64,000 nucleotides of DNA from NCBI RefSeq assembly GCF_030272615.1, contig NC_081407.1:318026456-318090455 (forward strand), given 5' to 3'. The position numbers and the translations under genes are program-made. Below are positions 23,645 to 34,969 of the stretch, in pieces. Origin of the DNA: Cryptomeria japonica (lineage: Eukaryota; Streptophyta; Pinopsida; Cupressales; Cupressaceae). The notes under the pieces are model-generated. The model was not told the origin of the DNA and did no database searches. It worked only from the letters and a program-made list of their open reading frames with translations. The first letter of the stretch is position 1, and each line of letters starts with the position of its first letter.

Positions 23645-25702
23645 TTCAGATCTGCAACTACTTGTTCTTGTTTTGAGTTTTTTGCATTGGAAGCAGATCG
23701 AGGGTTTTTCAGAAGTTTTTTTCTTCACCTAGGGATAGGCCTTTTTATCTGAGCACTTTGGGCCTAAATGGACCTCACCATCATACTCAAAAGGCCCAAA
23801 AACCCCTATGGTCATATAAAACTTGACCACTTTTGACTCCTGAGCCTCTGGGGGTATTTTTTTGTTCTGTACTAGGCCGTACGACCCTAACATGTAGTTC
23901 GAGAAATTTTTTATTTTATTTTTTAAAATTTTCCTTTTTATGGTACGCAGGCCAAAATTTGATTTTTTGAAAAAAAAGAAAAAAAGAAAAAATCAAATAA
24001 AAAAAACCTTTTAAAAAAAAAAAAGCTTTGGCAAGTTTTTTTTCCAAAAATAAAACAACTTTTTTTGGGGGGGTTTCCCCACGGTACGCAGGGTACCGTG
24101 GAGCCCTATGGTCCTGTCGCTGGCCCGCCGGCCCTGTCCGACTAGGCCCCACCGACCCTCACCATCATCGGCCTCTCCTGACACCCGTCGTCGCCGGCCT
24201 CTCCTGGCCTCACCAACCCCTGCCGTCGTCGGCCTCCACTGGCCCCTCTGGTCGCCTATCGACGCTTCCTGGCCCCGTGGCCTCCATCTGCTAGTGCTGT
24301 CTGGCCCCACGTCCTCCACCCACTAACACTTCCCAGTCCCACCGGTCGCGCACCGCCTTTTCCCGCCTGATCGCCTCTACTCCGCCCGCAGTCGCCTTTG
24401 CCCACCCGGCAGCCTCTGCCCGCTCGACCACCTCCACTATCGCCTGACCACCACTGGAGTGCCACCCCCGGGCCACCTCCGCCCAACCCTGCCACTAGAC
24501 AGCCTCCCTTTTGCCTTTTTAAGGGGGGGGGGGGTGGTTTTTTTGTCTTAACTTGGGTAAACAGAGTCATTGTTTTGAAAACGAATAGGCGTCGGAAAGC
24601 TAGTTCTGAGCCGGGCCTTGTAGTGTTGGAATTTTTTTCCAGTTTTTCTGTTTGACTATACTTTTTCCAGTCAAAGTAGGGTCTCTTTTCTGCACTTCCG
24701 GGGCCGTAGAATGAGCATTCAAACTTCGTTTTTCGAAAACTTTATATTGTTGGAAAACTTGTTATGTGTACTTTCCAGCCATATTAGTTTTCTTTCCAGA
24801 TTCTGCTCCAGGTATAATTTATTTATATTTTTTCTTTTCAGCATGCTTGTGAATATCTTGGATGTTTCAAGTCCTGGGATCTCTTTCTTTGAGTAGGATG
24901 TCTTGATTTTGACTGTTCTTTCCATTTCCAGTCTTCTTATCATTGTAGCTTTTTATTTATGCAAATGCACTGAGATAAAGTGCCATCATGCATTGTTTAC
25001 TTGGGATCTTGCACATCTTGTGCCTTATTGTACATGCACTACTTATAAAGTTCCATGGGGGGGTTGATGTTTGCCTTTGTTTTCCATCTAACTTTGTCCA
25101 GTGAGTGTTCCTTCCATGACATTCGCCTCATGATGTGTGTCAAGTGAGTGTTCCTTCCACGACACTATATACTTTCTCAGCATCTTTGATGTTCCTGGTT
25201 CTTTGTCATACAATTCTTGTTGGTCGTTCTTTTCAATGTTCATATCCTCTCCCTTTTCAGCATTATGGGGAGGTTTGTCTTATTGGTTCTAATGCTTCCT
25301 TGGTTTGATTGATCAGCTCTTCAAGCTTTGGTTTCTTATGCCATCTATATCTTCGAGTTTAGTTGTTTGCCTTTGTTTGCCATCTGATTCGAGTAGTTTC
25401 ATTTGAGGGCACTCATGCAGATTACAGTCTTCTCTACCTGATCATGTTCTATTTTAGTGGAGGTTCTTCAAATCAACAGTTACTCTTCAATAGTGTTTGC
25501 ATCTATTTCATGCTTCAGTGGTGTTCTTCTTCCTTTTCCTTTTGTTTTTGGAGTGAAGTTTTTTCCCATATGGTTTTCTCTATTTCTTCGGTTCATAGAT
25601 ATTTGGTTGTATTTGGGTACCTGATCGGGCCTTGTTACCGGGACCCATCTTTCCTGCTTTCAGTAGTTGTTCTAGGTTTTATCTTCTCCCTAAGTCTAGC
25701 TT
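23645..25702 (+). other. Non-coding interior of the TRIM/LARD-like element
   Basis: There is no Gag, protease, RT or integrase. A C-rich segment (about 24100-24500) has open frames on both strands but only low-complexity Pro/Arg/Ser content. The last ~700 bases (25000-25702) match, in reverse, the interior of the nested sibling (about 22320-22960). Confidence 0.6.
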
Positions 25703-25712
25703 AAGGGGAGGG
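25703..25712 (+). other. Polypurine tract
   Basis: AAGGGGAGGG abuts the 3' LTR. Confidence 0.85.
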
Positions 25713-26077
25713 TGTTAGAGTAATCAGATCTTTACTTGATTAATTAAATGACATTTTTTTAATTAATTAAGTTTCCCTTTATCTCTTTTACACTTAAGCT
25801 AACATTAGGTGCATAATAATTAATTCTTTTATTAATTATTATGTGCAAGCCTATGGTTTTTCCTTTTAGGATTTCCTGGCGTATTAGGGGTTAATTCTTT
25901 TCTTTGTATCATTAATTCTATTACACATTTTTGTGAATATAGAGCTCTCATCTTTTTGAGCATTTTCCTGTGTATTTTTTTTTTCTCTGTCGCTTCCTTG
26001 CTTCTCCTTGTAACAAGTTTATTCAGCTTGCAGAGATCATTTGGGCTCTTGTGGTGTTGTATTTCTCAACTCTCACA
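25713..26077 (+). repeat. 3' LTR (365 bp)
   Basis: Intact LTR from TGTTAGAGTAATCAG to CAACTCTCACA. It is the reference for reconstructing the split 5' LTR. Confidence 0.9.
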
Positions 26078-29000
26078 CCCGACAGGGATGTTTACCTATT
26101 CAAGGGATCTCCAAGACCAACCCTTAGCTAAGTCCCCCTCAGAAGGTGTGATGTAGTCCTTGACATACCTACCCCACATAGATTCAAGCACTACCCTTGA
26201 CGACTCCAGGTTAACTTCTTGCTGAAGGACTAGAAAACCTCCCCAAGAGTTCGACCAGAAGAGGGCTTTATCTCCCTTTCCTAGATTCCATGATAATTTG
26301 TCTAAGATGATTTTCCTACAGTCCAGCATAAAGTTCCATATACACGAGCCTCCCAGATGGGAGGAATCCCTGAAGAGGCTCATATGATCCCTACCTCAGA
26401 GATATTTATGATAGAGGATTTGGGCCCACTTAAGATGAGGAGATCTAAACATTCTCCATTATAATTTGGCCCCTAACACCCTGCACTAGACCTTAATGTC
26501 CTTAATCCCAATACCCCCTGCCAACTTAGGCCTACAAATCTTGTCCCAAGCCATTAGGGAGATTCATTTCTTCTCTTCTACCCCTTGCCAAAAGAAAGAT
26601 CTTAGATGTCTGTTTAGTATTTCCTTTTTGGACTGGAGCAAGCTGAAACATGAAAGCTGGTAGATAGGCATAGCAACCAGAACTAATTTAACCAGAGTAG
26701 CTCTGCCTATAGAGGATAGCCACTTACCCTTCTAGGTTGCTACCCTACTTTTAATCTTTTCTACTACTTCATCCCTTAGATTAGATGAACCAGAGCCCTT
26801 ATCTAAGGGAAAGCCTAGATACTTATAGGGAAGGCTTCCTAGATTCAAATTCTGAATGCCACAGATCTCTTTTTGTATACTTAGTTTAGTGTTAAAAAAA
26901 AAGACGTCCAATTTATCCGAATTGATTTCCTGACCTAAAGCCATAGAGTAAGAGTCCAAGATTTGCTTAAAAGCCTAAGCCTCACCTAGATTGCTAAGCC
27001 CATATAACATAGTGTCATCCACAAATTGTTGATGCGTTCTAGGGTCAAGGTTGCTAGTGATTCTAATTCCCGACACCTGACTATTCTCCCTAGCCCTAGA
27101 AATCGATCTCCCCAAGGATTCAACCATAATGATGAAGAGAAAAGGGGATAGAGGATCTCCCTACCTCAAGCCTCTAGAGGAACTAAAGAATCCTTCAGGA
27201 GTACCATTAACCAATACTGAGAATTTAGGAATAGAGATACATTCAAAAATTGAATTAATCCAGACAGGGGGGAATCCAAAAGCTTCTAAGCATCTACATA
27301 GAAATATCCAATTCACCTTGTCATATGCTTTCCTAATGTCAAGCTTTAAGAGCATACTAGGATTGCCATTCTTCTAGACAGAGTGGATAGCCTCCTGAGC
27401 TATAATAACCCCATCATAAATAGATATTCCAGAAACAAAACCTGCCTGTTCCTCACTAATCAATAGAGGAAGGAATTTCTAAAGCTTATTAGCTAGAGTT
27501 TTTAAAAAAAAATTATAGATAGTATTGCACAAGGCAATGGGTCGAAACTCATCAAAACGCTCAGGTTTATCCTTTTTAGGGATAAGAGCCAAAAAAGTAT
27601 TGTTAATTTCTTTGACGATATTACCTGAGTTCCTCATTCCTTCCAGAGCTATCGTAACTTCCACACCTAAGAAGGACCAACATTTTTGAAAGAAGCTAGT
27701 CGAAAAGCCATCCGGCCCAGGGGATTTATCTGGGCTCATTTGCATAAGAGTTGCTTCTACTTTTGCTAAAGAAAATTTAGCAGTAAGAGAATCAATTTGG
27801 TCCTTACTCAGAAGCTTTGAGATACACTTGATAAACTTGTCTTGGATAGAGCCATGAGCGTTCCAGTCAAAATTGAGGATAAGAGAAAAGAAATCTACAT
27901 CCTCTGTCGCAATGGATTTAGGATTATCCACCTCAAGGTCATCACTTAACTTAATCTTGGAGATACGATTTATGACTCTTCTCATCCTCACACTATTGTG
28001 GAAGAATTTGGTATTCTCATCACCCTCTTCTAACCATGTCTCTCTAGATTTTTGTTTCCAGAATACTTCTTCTTTGGCAAGAATTGATTCATGATCGGCA
28101 AGGAGTTTCTTTTCTCTGAGAAACAGGGTTTCATCCATCCCATGTCTCAACACTTTCTCATTAACTTCTGCCAGCTCAGATTCCACTTGGGCTTTATTGT
28201 CAAAAATATTTCCAAAGTGTTCTTTATTCCAATGAATGAGATTATCCTTAATAATCTTAAGTTTCTTAACAATATTAAACATCCTAGACCCTGAGACCTT
28301 GGCCGCATTCCACCACTCCTTTAGAATCTCGAGGATGTTATCATCTTTCAACCACATACTCTCTAATTTAAACAGGCATCGTTTTGGACCAACCTCACCC
28401 TAAATGACAAGTTGAATAGGAAAGTGATCCAATCCTGAGAAAGGTAGAATAGAGGCATCCAAGGTATAGGGAAAGTTGATGAGACTTCCTAAAACAAAGA
28501 ATCTATCTAGTTTCTCTGTAATATTACTAAACCCTAACCTACAATTGTTCTAGGTAAAGTCTCCCTTAACCATATTAATCTCACTCATACCACTACGATG
28601 GATCCAATCTGCAAAGTCAGAAGAAGCACGAGCATTTATACCTAAGCCTCCTTGCTTCTCATGCTGATGCAAAATTGCATTAAAGCCCCCACCTAAGATA
28701 CATATCTGATTAAGGGTGTTTGTGAAATTCTCAATTTCCTCCCATACTCTTTTTTAATCCTCATTAAGGATAGGCCCATACATGTTAATAATGACAAAAA
28801 CTAGATTGTGTTTCAGGCTAGTTACCCTCCCACTCATCCAATTATTGTGAGATTCCATTAATGAAAAAGGATACTATGTGGATCCCAAATTATAGAAAGT
28901 CTTCCAGAGGCCCCATTGGTTGGGGCCCCTATAATCTGTCTAAAGCCTAATCGCTTTCCAAAGGACAGTAAATCTTCGTTCCCTAATTTAGTCTCCTATA

Positions 29001-29096
29001 ACAGAGCTAAATCTAGACTGAAAGAGGATAGACAACGCTTGACTAACCTCTATTTGTTAGGGGCATTTAAAGCCCTAAAATTACATGACACCAGTT

Positions 29097-30731
29097 TCAT
29101 GGTGCCTTGGGAAGGACATTCCCCCTCCCTAGATGAAACATGTCTGTGAGTTTAACCTCACCTTCTGTTGTTCCATCATTGGCTCTTAGCTCCGATAAGG
29201 ATTTTCTACCTCTCTTTTTGAAGGACTTGACACAATCCGAGGTAGATTTATCATCTGCCCAGAGTTTGATGCCTAAAGTTTCATTTTCCTTATTATGTAA
29301 GTCTAAAAAAAGTTCCTCCATGTCAGACACCACAAGGGGAGGGGAAAGGGCCAAAATTACCTTTCGAAGCATATTTTTTTGAAGATCAAGTTCGTCCTTA
29401 TCAATTATTTCATCCAATAATTTATCCATGATTTCCTCAGTCACTGAGTCACATAGATAATTAATAATGTAGTTAACCTCTTCCTCTTTGCAGACTAGAT
29501 CCTTCTCTTGATCAACCCTTTCCACAATATTCTCCCCTTCCTTCGGATGGGAAGACCCATTAAATTTTCTATGATCATCCAATCTTGTAGCCTGATCCGA
29601 GGAAAGAGGAAGAGATTCCATCTCCCTACCCATCCCATCTATAAACACCGGAGAAGGATCCCCCTTCTTGACATAGGGTGTCACTAGATTAGCAGGGATA
29701 CCTGGCTTTTCCAATGGAGATTCCTCAAGGGGGCAAGGAGAGGAGGGGATCAGCCGATCATCCTTGCTCTGGTTTGCTATAAATTCCCCCTCTTCTATCT
29801 CCTCCAATTGCCTAGGCAACAAAGAAACTTCCCTAATCACAAACCCTCCTTGCTCCAAATTGAAACTAATGTCTACCCCAGGAATCTTGCTAGATCTAGA
29901 TTGAGAAGAAGGGAATTATGGGGTCAATGCGGGAGCAGGGTCTAAGTCCATAACTCCTTTATAAAATTCTGGATAGATAAGGAAAGACAACATCCTTGAT
30001 TTAATTTCAATAGGTTTTAAAGTTTTAACACTAATATCCATGTTAATTATCATTACACAGTTTGAGTATTTCCTATTCTTATCACTAAGCTCTACAAATT
30101 TACCCATGTGATTACCTATTTTCCTAATAATTTTGGTGTCCATAAGTTCTACTAGTAAGTTAGGGATTAAAACTGGTCTATCTATCTTACAAGATTTCAA
30201 ATTGTTAGGGTTAAAATCTGACTGCCAATCTAAAAAACTAAAATCAAAACCTTTGAAAGTTGGAGATTTAGCTGTTAAGAATTCTTCCTTATGTCTTGAA
30301 TTTCCACAATCAATATACAAAAAGCCTTTAGTCAAGATAGCTATACTTACTATCCATGTGAAGGAAGACATAAACCAGTCTGCAATAACCTCTGGCGGAA
30401 TTCCGAGTCCCTTCCATCTGGCGAAAACCCCGAAATCTTTACAGGACTATTGATTCCTCTATACCAAGTTATCATTAATTTCTAAAATATTTGCCACATC
30501 TGAATTAGGGTTCCTATTTATAACTGGCTTGGCCTCTGAGGGTTTAGGGGGCATCACAACTATCTTGCCCTTGCCCTCAAAAGCCCTAGGTTGGATATCC
30601 ATCGGTCTTATGTGATTATTAATACTTCTTCTTCTAACATTATTTGAGTGAGAGCTAACCTTCCTCAAGATTTTGCAACTAATAAAACCTCTTGGAGGTG
30701 GTCGACTTAGTATTTCCATGGCATCGATCAT
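29097..30731 (-). pseudogene. LINE ORF1 (Gag-like, DUF4283-type)
   Basis: A single frame of 545 codons runs from the ATG at 30731 to TGA at 29099-29097, broken only by in-frame stops near 30459, 30447 and 29916. The N-terminal half (about residues 100-250) has the look of the DUF4283 domain of plant LINE ORF1 proteins, with WKGLGIPPEVIADWF and KGFLYIDCGNSRHKEEF. The C-terminal half is acidic and low in complexity. I do not see the usual CCHC knuckle. ORF1 proteins bind LINE RNA to form the retrotransposition particle. Its stop overlaps the ORF2 start as ATGA. Confidence 0.8.
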
Positions 30732-30995
30732 TGCAATTCACAACCCTCAGAGAATTTTTCATAGCTGCCCTACGTGACCTCCTAGGTTTCACCACTTGCC
30801 AATCCGACTGCTCCTGAGGCAGGGGAGCCCTGATCCCCAGATTGCAAACCCTGAGCGCATATTTGGTTCACTCGAAAAACCACTTCTGTTGAGCCAGGTC
30901 TGGCGCTTTCTGCAACAAAAACTGTGAAGAGAAATTCTCACGAATTATTTGTTGCATTTTCGCAGAGCTAAGAGTATATGCATAGGTATTAGTCA
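30732..30995 (-). other. LINE 5' leader
   Basis: 264 bases lie between ORF1 and the target duplication. It is moderately GC-rich and has no clear ORF. It would contain the internal promoter of the LINE if one exists; no specific element is visible. Confidence 0.5.
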
Positions 30996-31012
30996 TCTGT
31001 ACACTTATTTAT

Positions 31013-31989
31013 CTTCTTTATTGATTATTTATTTATTTATTTATTTATTATTGGATTATTTATTTATTTGCATTGTTGTTTTATTTATTTGTTATTATTT
31101 ATGTACCTACCCCTTGTTATAGTTGGCCCTCTTGGGAGTTGTGATTGTGAGGATAATATTATTTAATTATTTATTTATTTACTTATATTATTTGTGGTTT
31201 TATATTTAATTGGAGCATTTGATTTTATTGCCTTTGATTTATTTTATTGGGATTTAATTTATTATTATTGTTTATTATATTGTTGTTATTACATTCTCTT
31301 GTTACTAATTGAGTAATTAAATATTATGTTTATACCTACCCTATTATTTTATTGGTTGAGTTTTGAGGGTAAGTAAATAATATTATTTTATATTCTTTCC
31401 TCAACTTTTAGTGGGGGGTTGGTATAGAATATATTTTATTGGAATATTTTGATTGGCGGATATTCTTCTATAGTTTTGAATGAGATTCTATTTATTGACT
31501 TTGTGAGCATTTTTGTGGGTGTGCTTCTAGATATCTTTCTGTGACTTTTGGATTTTAAAATTGCATGGAGGGAGAATTGCTTGGTTGGGTTGAACTTTGG
31601 AAAGCTTGTTGGTTTAGATTTTTTCTCTTTTACGAATGCATTACCATCACCCTACTTCCAAGTTGGAGAGCTTTTTCCATTCTTGCATTTTAATTTTTGA
31701 AAAGACTTGTTTTCTTCGTGATTGTTAAAAGATTGTTTGGGGAGATTTGGGAATGAATGATTATTCTATTATCAATAATTGGAGTAATACTGTGGGAAAA
31801 TATTTATATATGATTTTATGAATATGTGTGTTGTATTGCCGAAAAATGGCATGTGTATGTTAATATGTTGATTATAAATTTTCCTGTGAATGCATTGTGG
31901 TAATTACTAGTTTTGTGAGGTTTATTTGTTGATGTATACCCTGTCTTGTGTCCATTTGGTTTGATTAGATCTGGAGTGGCTATGACTGT
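31013..31989. other. ATTTATT-rich DNA between LINE and element A
   Basis: No gene. It continues the ATTTATT-rich DNA seen left of the LINE (to 17091). Element A inserted at its right edge. Confidence 0.5.
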
Positions 31990-32770
31990 TGTAGACACCC
32001 AAAATTGTCCAGTCTAATTAAATAAATATTTTATTTATTTAATTATCTAAGCTTAATTCTTCTATTAATTAAATAAATCTTTATTTATTTAATTAATTCA
32101 TTTATCCTCTTCTAGCCTTATTTCTCATTTAAATAAATACATTTATTTATTTAAATTATCCTTTTCTTAAATTAAATAAATATCTTATTTATTTAATTAT
32201 CTCACTTCTTCTATTAATTAAATAAATCTTTATTTATTTAATTAATTCATTAACCTTTTCTACCCATGACACGTGTCATTCATCTCTTAATTCATACACT
32301 ACCTACCCTTTCATTATTTTATTATTTCTTTTACCTACCCTCTAATCATAGTCGACCTCCTTTTACACCTCTCAATCTTATCCCTCCATTTCATATAGTG
32401 TTTTCTATATAAGGAGATGCTTCCTTCATTATCAAACCCTAATCATTCTATGCATTCTAATCATCTTTTATGCACTTGACTACACTACGATCATACTTGC
32501 AACCACATTCCATTCTTTGTTGAGCTCTTGTGCATATAAAATCTGAGAGCAAATATATCAAGCAAGATCAATGGAGATAGGAAGAATGGAGATCCAAACC
32601 CTATTAGACATGTGATGGTATAATCTTTGTGATTTCATTTGATTTGCATTGTCTTAGGTAATCTTCATATGCTATGGTGGATCTTTGTTGTTGTTAGGCT
32701 AGGGTTTTGTGGTTGAATTCATTTAGCCTTTCAATATTGTTATTATTGTTATCCATTTTCACCATATACA
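31990..32770 (+). repeat. 5' LTR of element A
   Basis: Begins TGTAGACACCC and ends ATATACA. Its first third contains several AT-rich palindromes (for example 32064-32097, 15 bp arms with a 4-base loop). A TATA box lies at 32406-32412. Confidence 0.93.
32406..32412 (+). promoter_or_regulatory. TATA box in element A LTR
   Basis: TATATAA within CTATATAAGGAGATGC; the same site occurs in the 3' LTR. It would drive element transcription from the 5' LTR. Confidence 0.65.
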
Positions 32771-32773
32771 TTT

Positions 32774-32791
32774 TGGCACGCCCAGTGGGAC
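32774..32791 (+). other. Putative primer binding site of element A
   Basis: TGGCACGCCCAGTGGGAC starts three bases after the LTR. TGG start and position fit a PBS; the matching tRNA was not identified. Confidence 0.6.
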
Positions 32792-34969
32792 TCTTGTCCC
32801 TTTTGCATTTAACTTCCTTGTTGCAGATTTTGTATTCTGAAGTTGCAGATCCGATGTTTTCGGCAGCATTTTGATATTTTCGCATCTGCGTACTTTCAGA
32901 TCGCGTTTTTGATTTTCTGGCGCGTTTGCGACATCTGGAGTCGCGTCTGTGTTATTGGCAATATTTTATTTTGCAAGTTCCAGGAAAGCGTGTCTGTGTT
33001 ATAAAGTCGCGTCTGTACTGTTTTTAGCCGCGTCTGTGTCCAGAAGACGCGTCTACGTTCTGTAGTCATGTCTGTGTTGAGGGTAATCGCATCTGTGTTC
33101 AGCAGTTTCAAATTTTGGGTTTTTTTTTTAATTCATTTTTCGGATTTTGCATTTAGGGTTTCAGATCTGGTTTATTTTTGAGCTAACATTTTTTAGATCT
33201 AGCTAACAAAATTGGTGCAGCTTGTCTTGAAAGTTAAATCGTTTGGTTGAAGGCCCCTATTTTCACAAAGTCTTTTGGGTTTAAAATTTACCTAACTTGT
33301 GTGCTTGCAGGAAGGGGTGATCATTTGAAACAATCCAAACTACTAACAACTCTTTGTTGCAGATCCTTGGCAAGGGTTTTTGGATTTTTATTGTGTGCCT
33401 TGTTTTTATAGACTAGCAAACACTTCAATTGGTGCACTAAAATTGAATCATTGTCTTTTGTGTCTTGAGCAATAGGCTCTTTTTGTTTAATCTTTAGAGG
33501 GCCTGTCTTCCTGTGTGGTCATTAGGACTACTAGTGAGAAGAGAACGACCCAAGTGGTAGCGAGGAAAACCCACCTCTTCTGAACCACTATAAACAAATG
33601 TATTCATGGTGAAAACTATGAATAACGTGTGTTGATTAGTTCATACTGACACTATGTCTCCCCATAAACCCGTTTGATCAAATTTATTTGATCAATTGTA
33701 GGGTGTAACCCCTACCGGCTGGGAGCCTTCTGTATTTACAGAGCTGAAAGTGCCACATGTATGGCCACACGAGCGGATGCCCTTACTAGCACCTTTTTGT
33801 TTTAGAAGCCCAAATCCTTCTAGTTGTTGGGGCAGGAGGTCGGACCTCTGGTAGTGGCCCACACACATACGGTTCTTAGTAGAGATACAAAGTTTGCCAC
33901 GGGGAGTTTTCGTGGGGACTGATGCTTGGCTGACCCGAGAAGTGAGTGCCGAGGGTGGAGCCAGTGAGGTCAAGCATCTAAGTATCCGCTCTAAATAGCG
34001 TAGCCTCGAGGGTAAAACCTCATGTGGGATCAACAACTATTGTCTTGGCTAGCCATAAGAATTGTGCTTGACTTATTTTAAACATTCAAAACATTCAAGA
34101 CCAAACAGCAAAACATTGTGTCTTTTGTGTCTTCAAGTATATGCAAAACATTTTTACATCAAACAACACACTTTTCTTGGAGTCATTTTGAGTCTAGACA
34201 CTTGCAAACATTGAGTCCTAATCAACATTATGTCCTCTTGTCACGAAAAAACAGTCAAACAGTCAGATTTGGTCACAACAAAATGACCTCACAGATTGGA
34301 AAAAATAGCACAAATTTTACAGAAACGCGTCTGTGTCGGACATAATAGCATCTGTGTTTTATAGCTGCATCTGTGAAGGGCATAATCGCGTCTATGTTCA
34401 CAGAATCAACATTACACTTTGCAAAAAAAAACTCAGAAACGCAGAGCCGCGTCTGCGTCAGGAAACCACGTCTGTGTCCAGAATTGAAAAACTATTACAG
34501 TCCAGCAAACAAACATAGTCAGTTTCAGAATTCTTGAGCTTCCTAGGTCATTTCTCCAGGGTTTTATTTAGCATTCAACCTATCTTTGGGTCTCACAAAA
34601 TCCATCATTGCTTCACATCCCACTTTACATTCACATTTGTCTAAACTTGATTCAAAAGGTCACTTGCTTGTCCTCATCATATTTTGTCAAACACACTACA
34701 TACAACAACACTTTGCTAAGTGGTCCCTCATCAAGGTTTCTTACCTTTGGGTCTCATTTGGTCTTACTTAGAGTCAAGGTCAACTTACCTCATCAAGAGA
34801 AACTATCCTCTCTTTGGAAGTCACACCTACTCTACTACATACATACTTGGTCTTACACTTTGGACATTGCAAATACACCTTAGATTCATTTACATTCCAT
34901 CCAACTCTTGGTCTTCCATACTCTTTCCATTTTCATCTAGTCTCACACATCTCGGTCAATACCTAGTTC
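32792..34969 (+). other. Long 5' leader of element A with GCGTCTGTGTT motif arrays
   Basis: 2.2 kb without a convincing ORF. Two clusters (32880-33110 and 34320-34480) contain about 14 variants of CGCGTCTGTGTT, spaced 15-40 bases apart. Long structured leaders are common in Tat/Ogre-type elements and may hold packaging or splicing signals; that role is inference. Confidence 0.7.

Larger units (their letters stand above)
21638..26077 (+). mobile_element. Non-autonomous LTR element (TRIM/LARD type) inserted in LINE ORF2
   Basis: The 3' LTR is 25713-26077 (365 bp). The 5' LTR is split: 21638-21926 plus 23557-23632, which also totals 365 bp, because a reversed sibling inserted into it. The 5 bp target duplication is CCCAA/CCCGA (21633-21637 and 26078-26082, one mismatch). 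The PBS TGGTATCAGAGC follows the LTR and a purine tract AAGGGGAGGG precedes the 3' LTR. Without the nested copy the element is about 2.8 kb. The interior shows no gag or pol. Confidence 0.9.
20439..29100 (-). pseudogene. LINE ORF2: endonuclease, reverse transcriptase, RNase H
   Basis: ORF2 starts at the ATG at 29100. The endonuclease N-terminus (NFRALNAPNK, then ETK after a stop where QETK is expected) is heavily decayed to about 28380. From 28357 onward one frame persists to 20439, apart from the LTR insertion. Reverse transcriptase motifs include MSPDKSPGPDGFSTSFFQKC, FRPIALCN, KLDIRKAYDKV, GDPLSPFLFI and the catalytic FVDD (27014-27025). After the insertion come the zinc-binding region (CPLYEEAEEDKDHILLNC, about 21350-21290) and RNase H (KLNFDGASRGNPGPAGIG, DEILALIEGL, EGDSA) with its acidic residues kept. 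At least 15 stops interrupt it, mostly TAG at expected Trp or Gln codons. It once nicked target DNA and copied LINE RNA into it; it is now inactive. Confidence 0.88.

Noticed and set aside
24028-24655. Pro/Arg/Ser-rich frames on both strands in the TRIM/LARD-like element interior
   Set aside because: Low-complexity translation of a C-rich stretch; no conserved motif and frames open on both strands.
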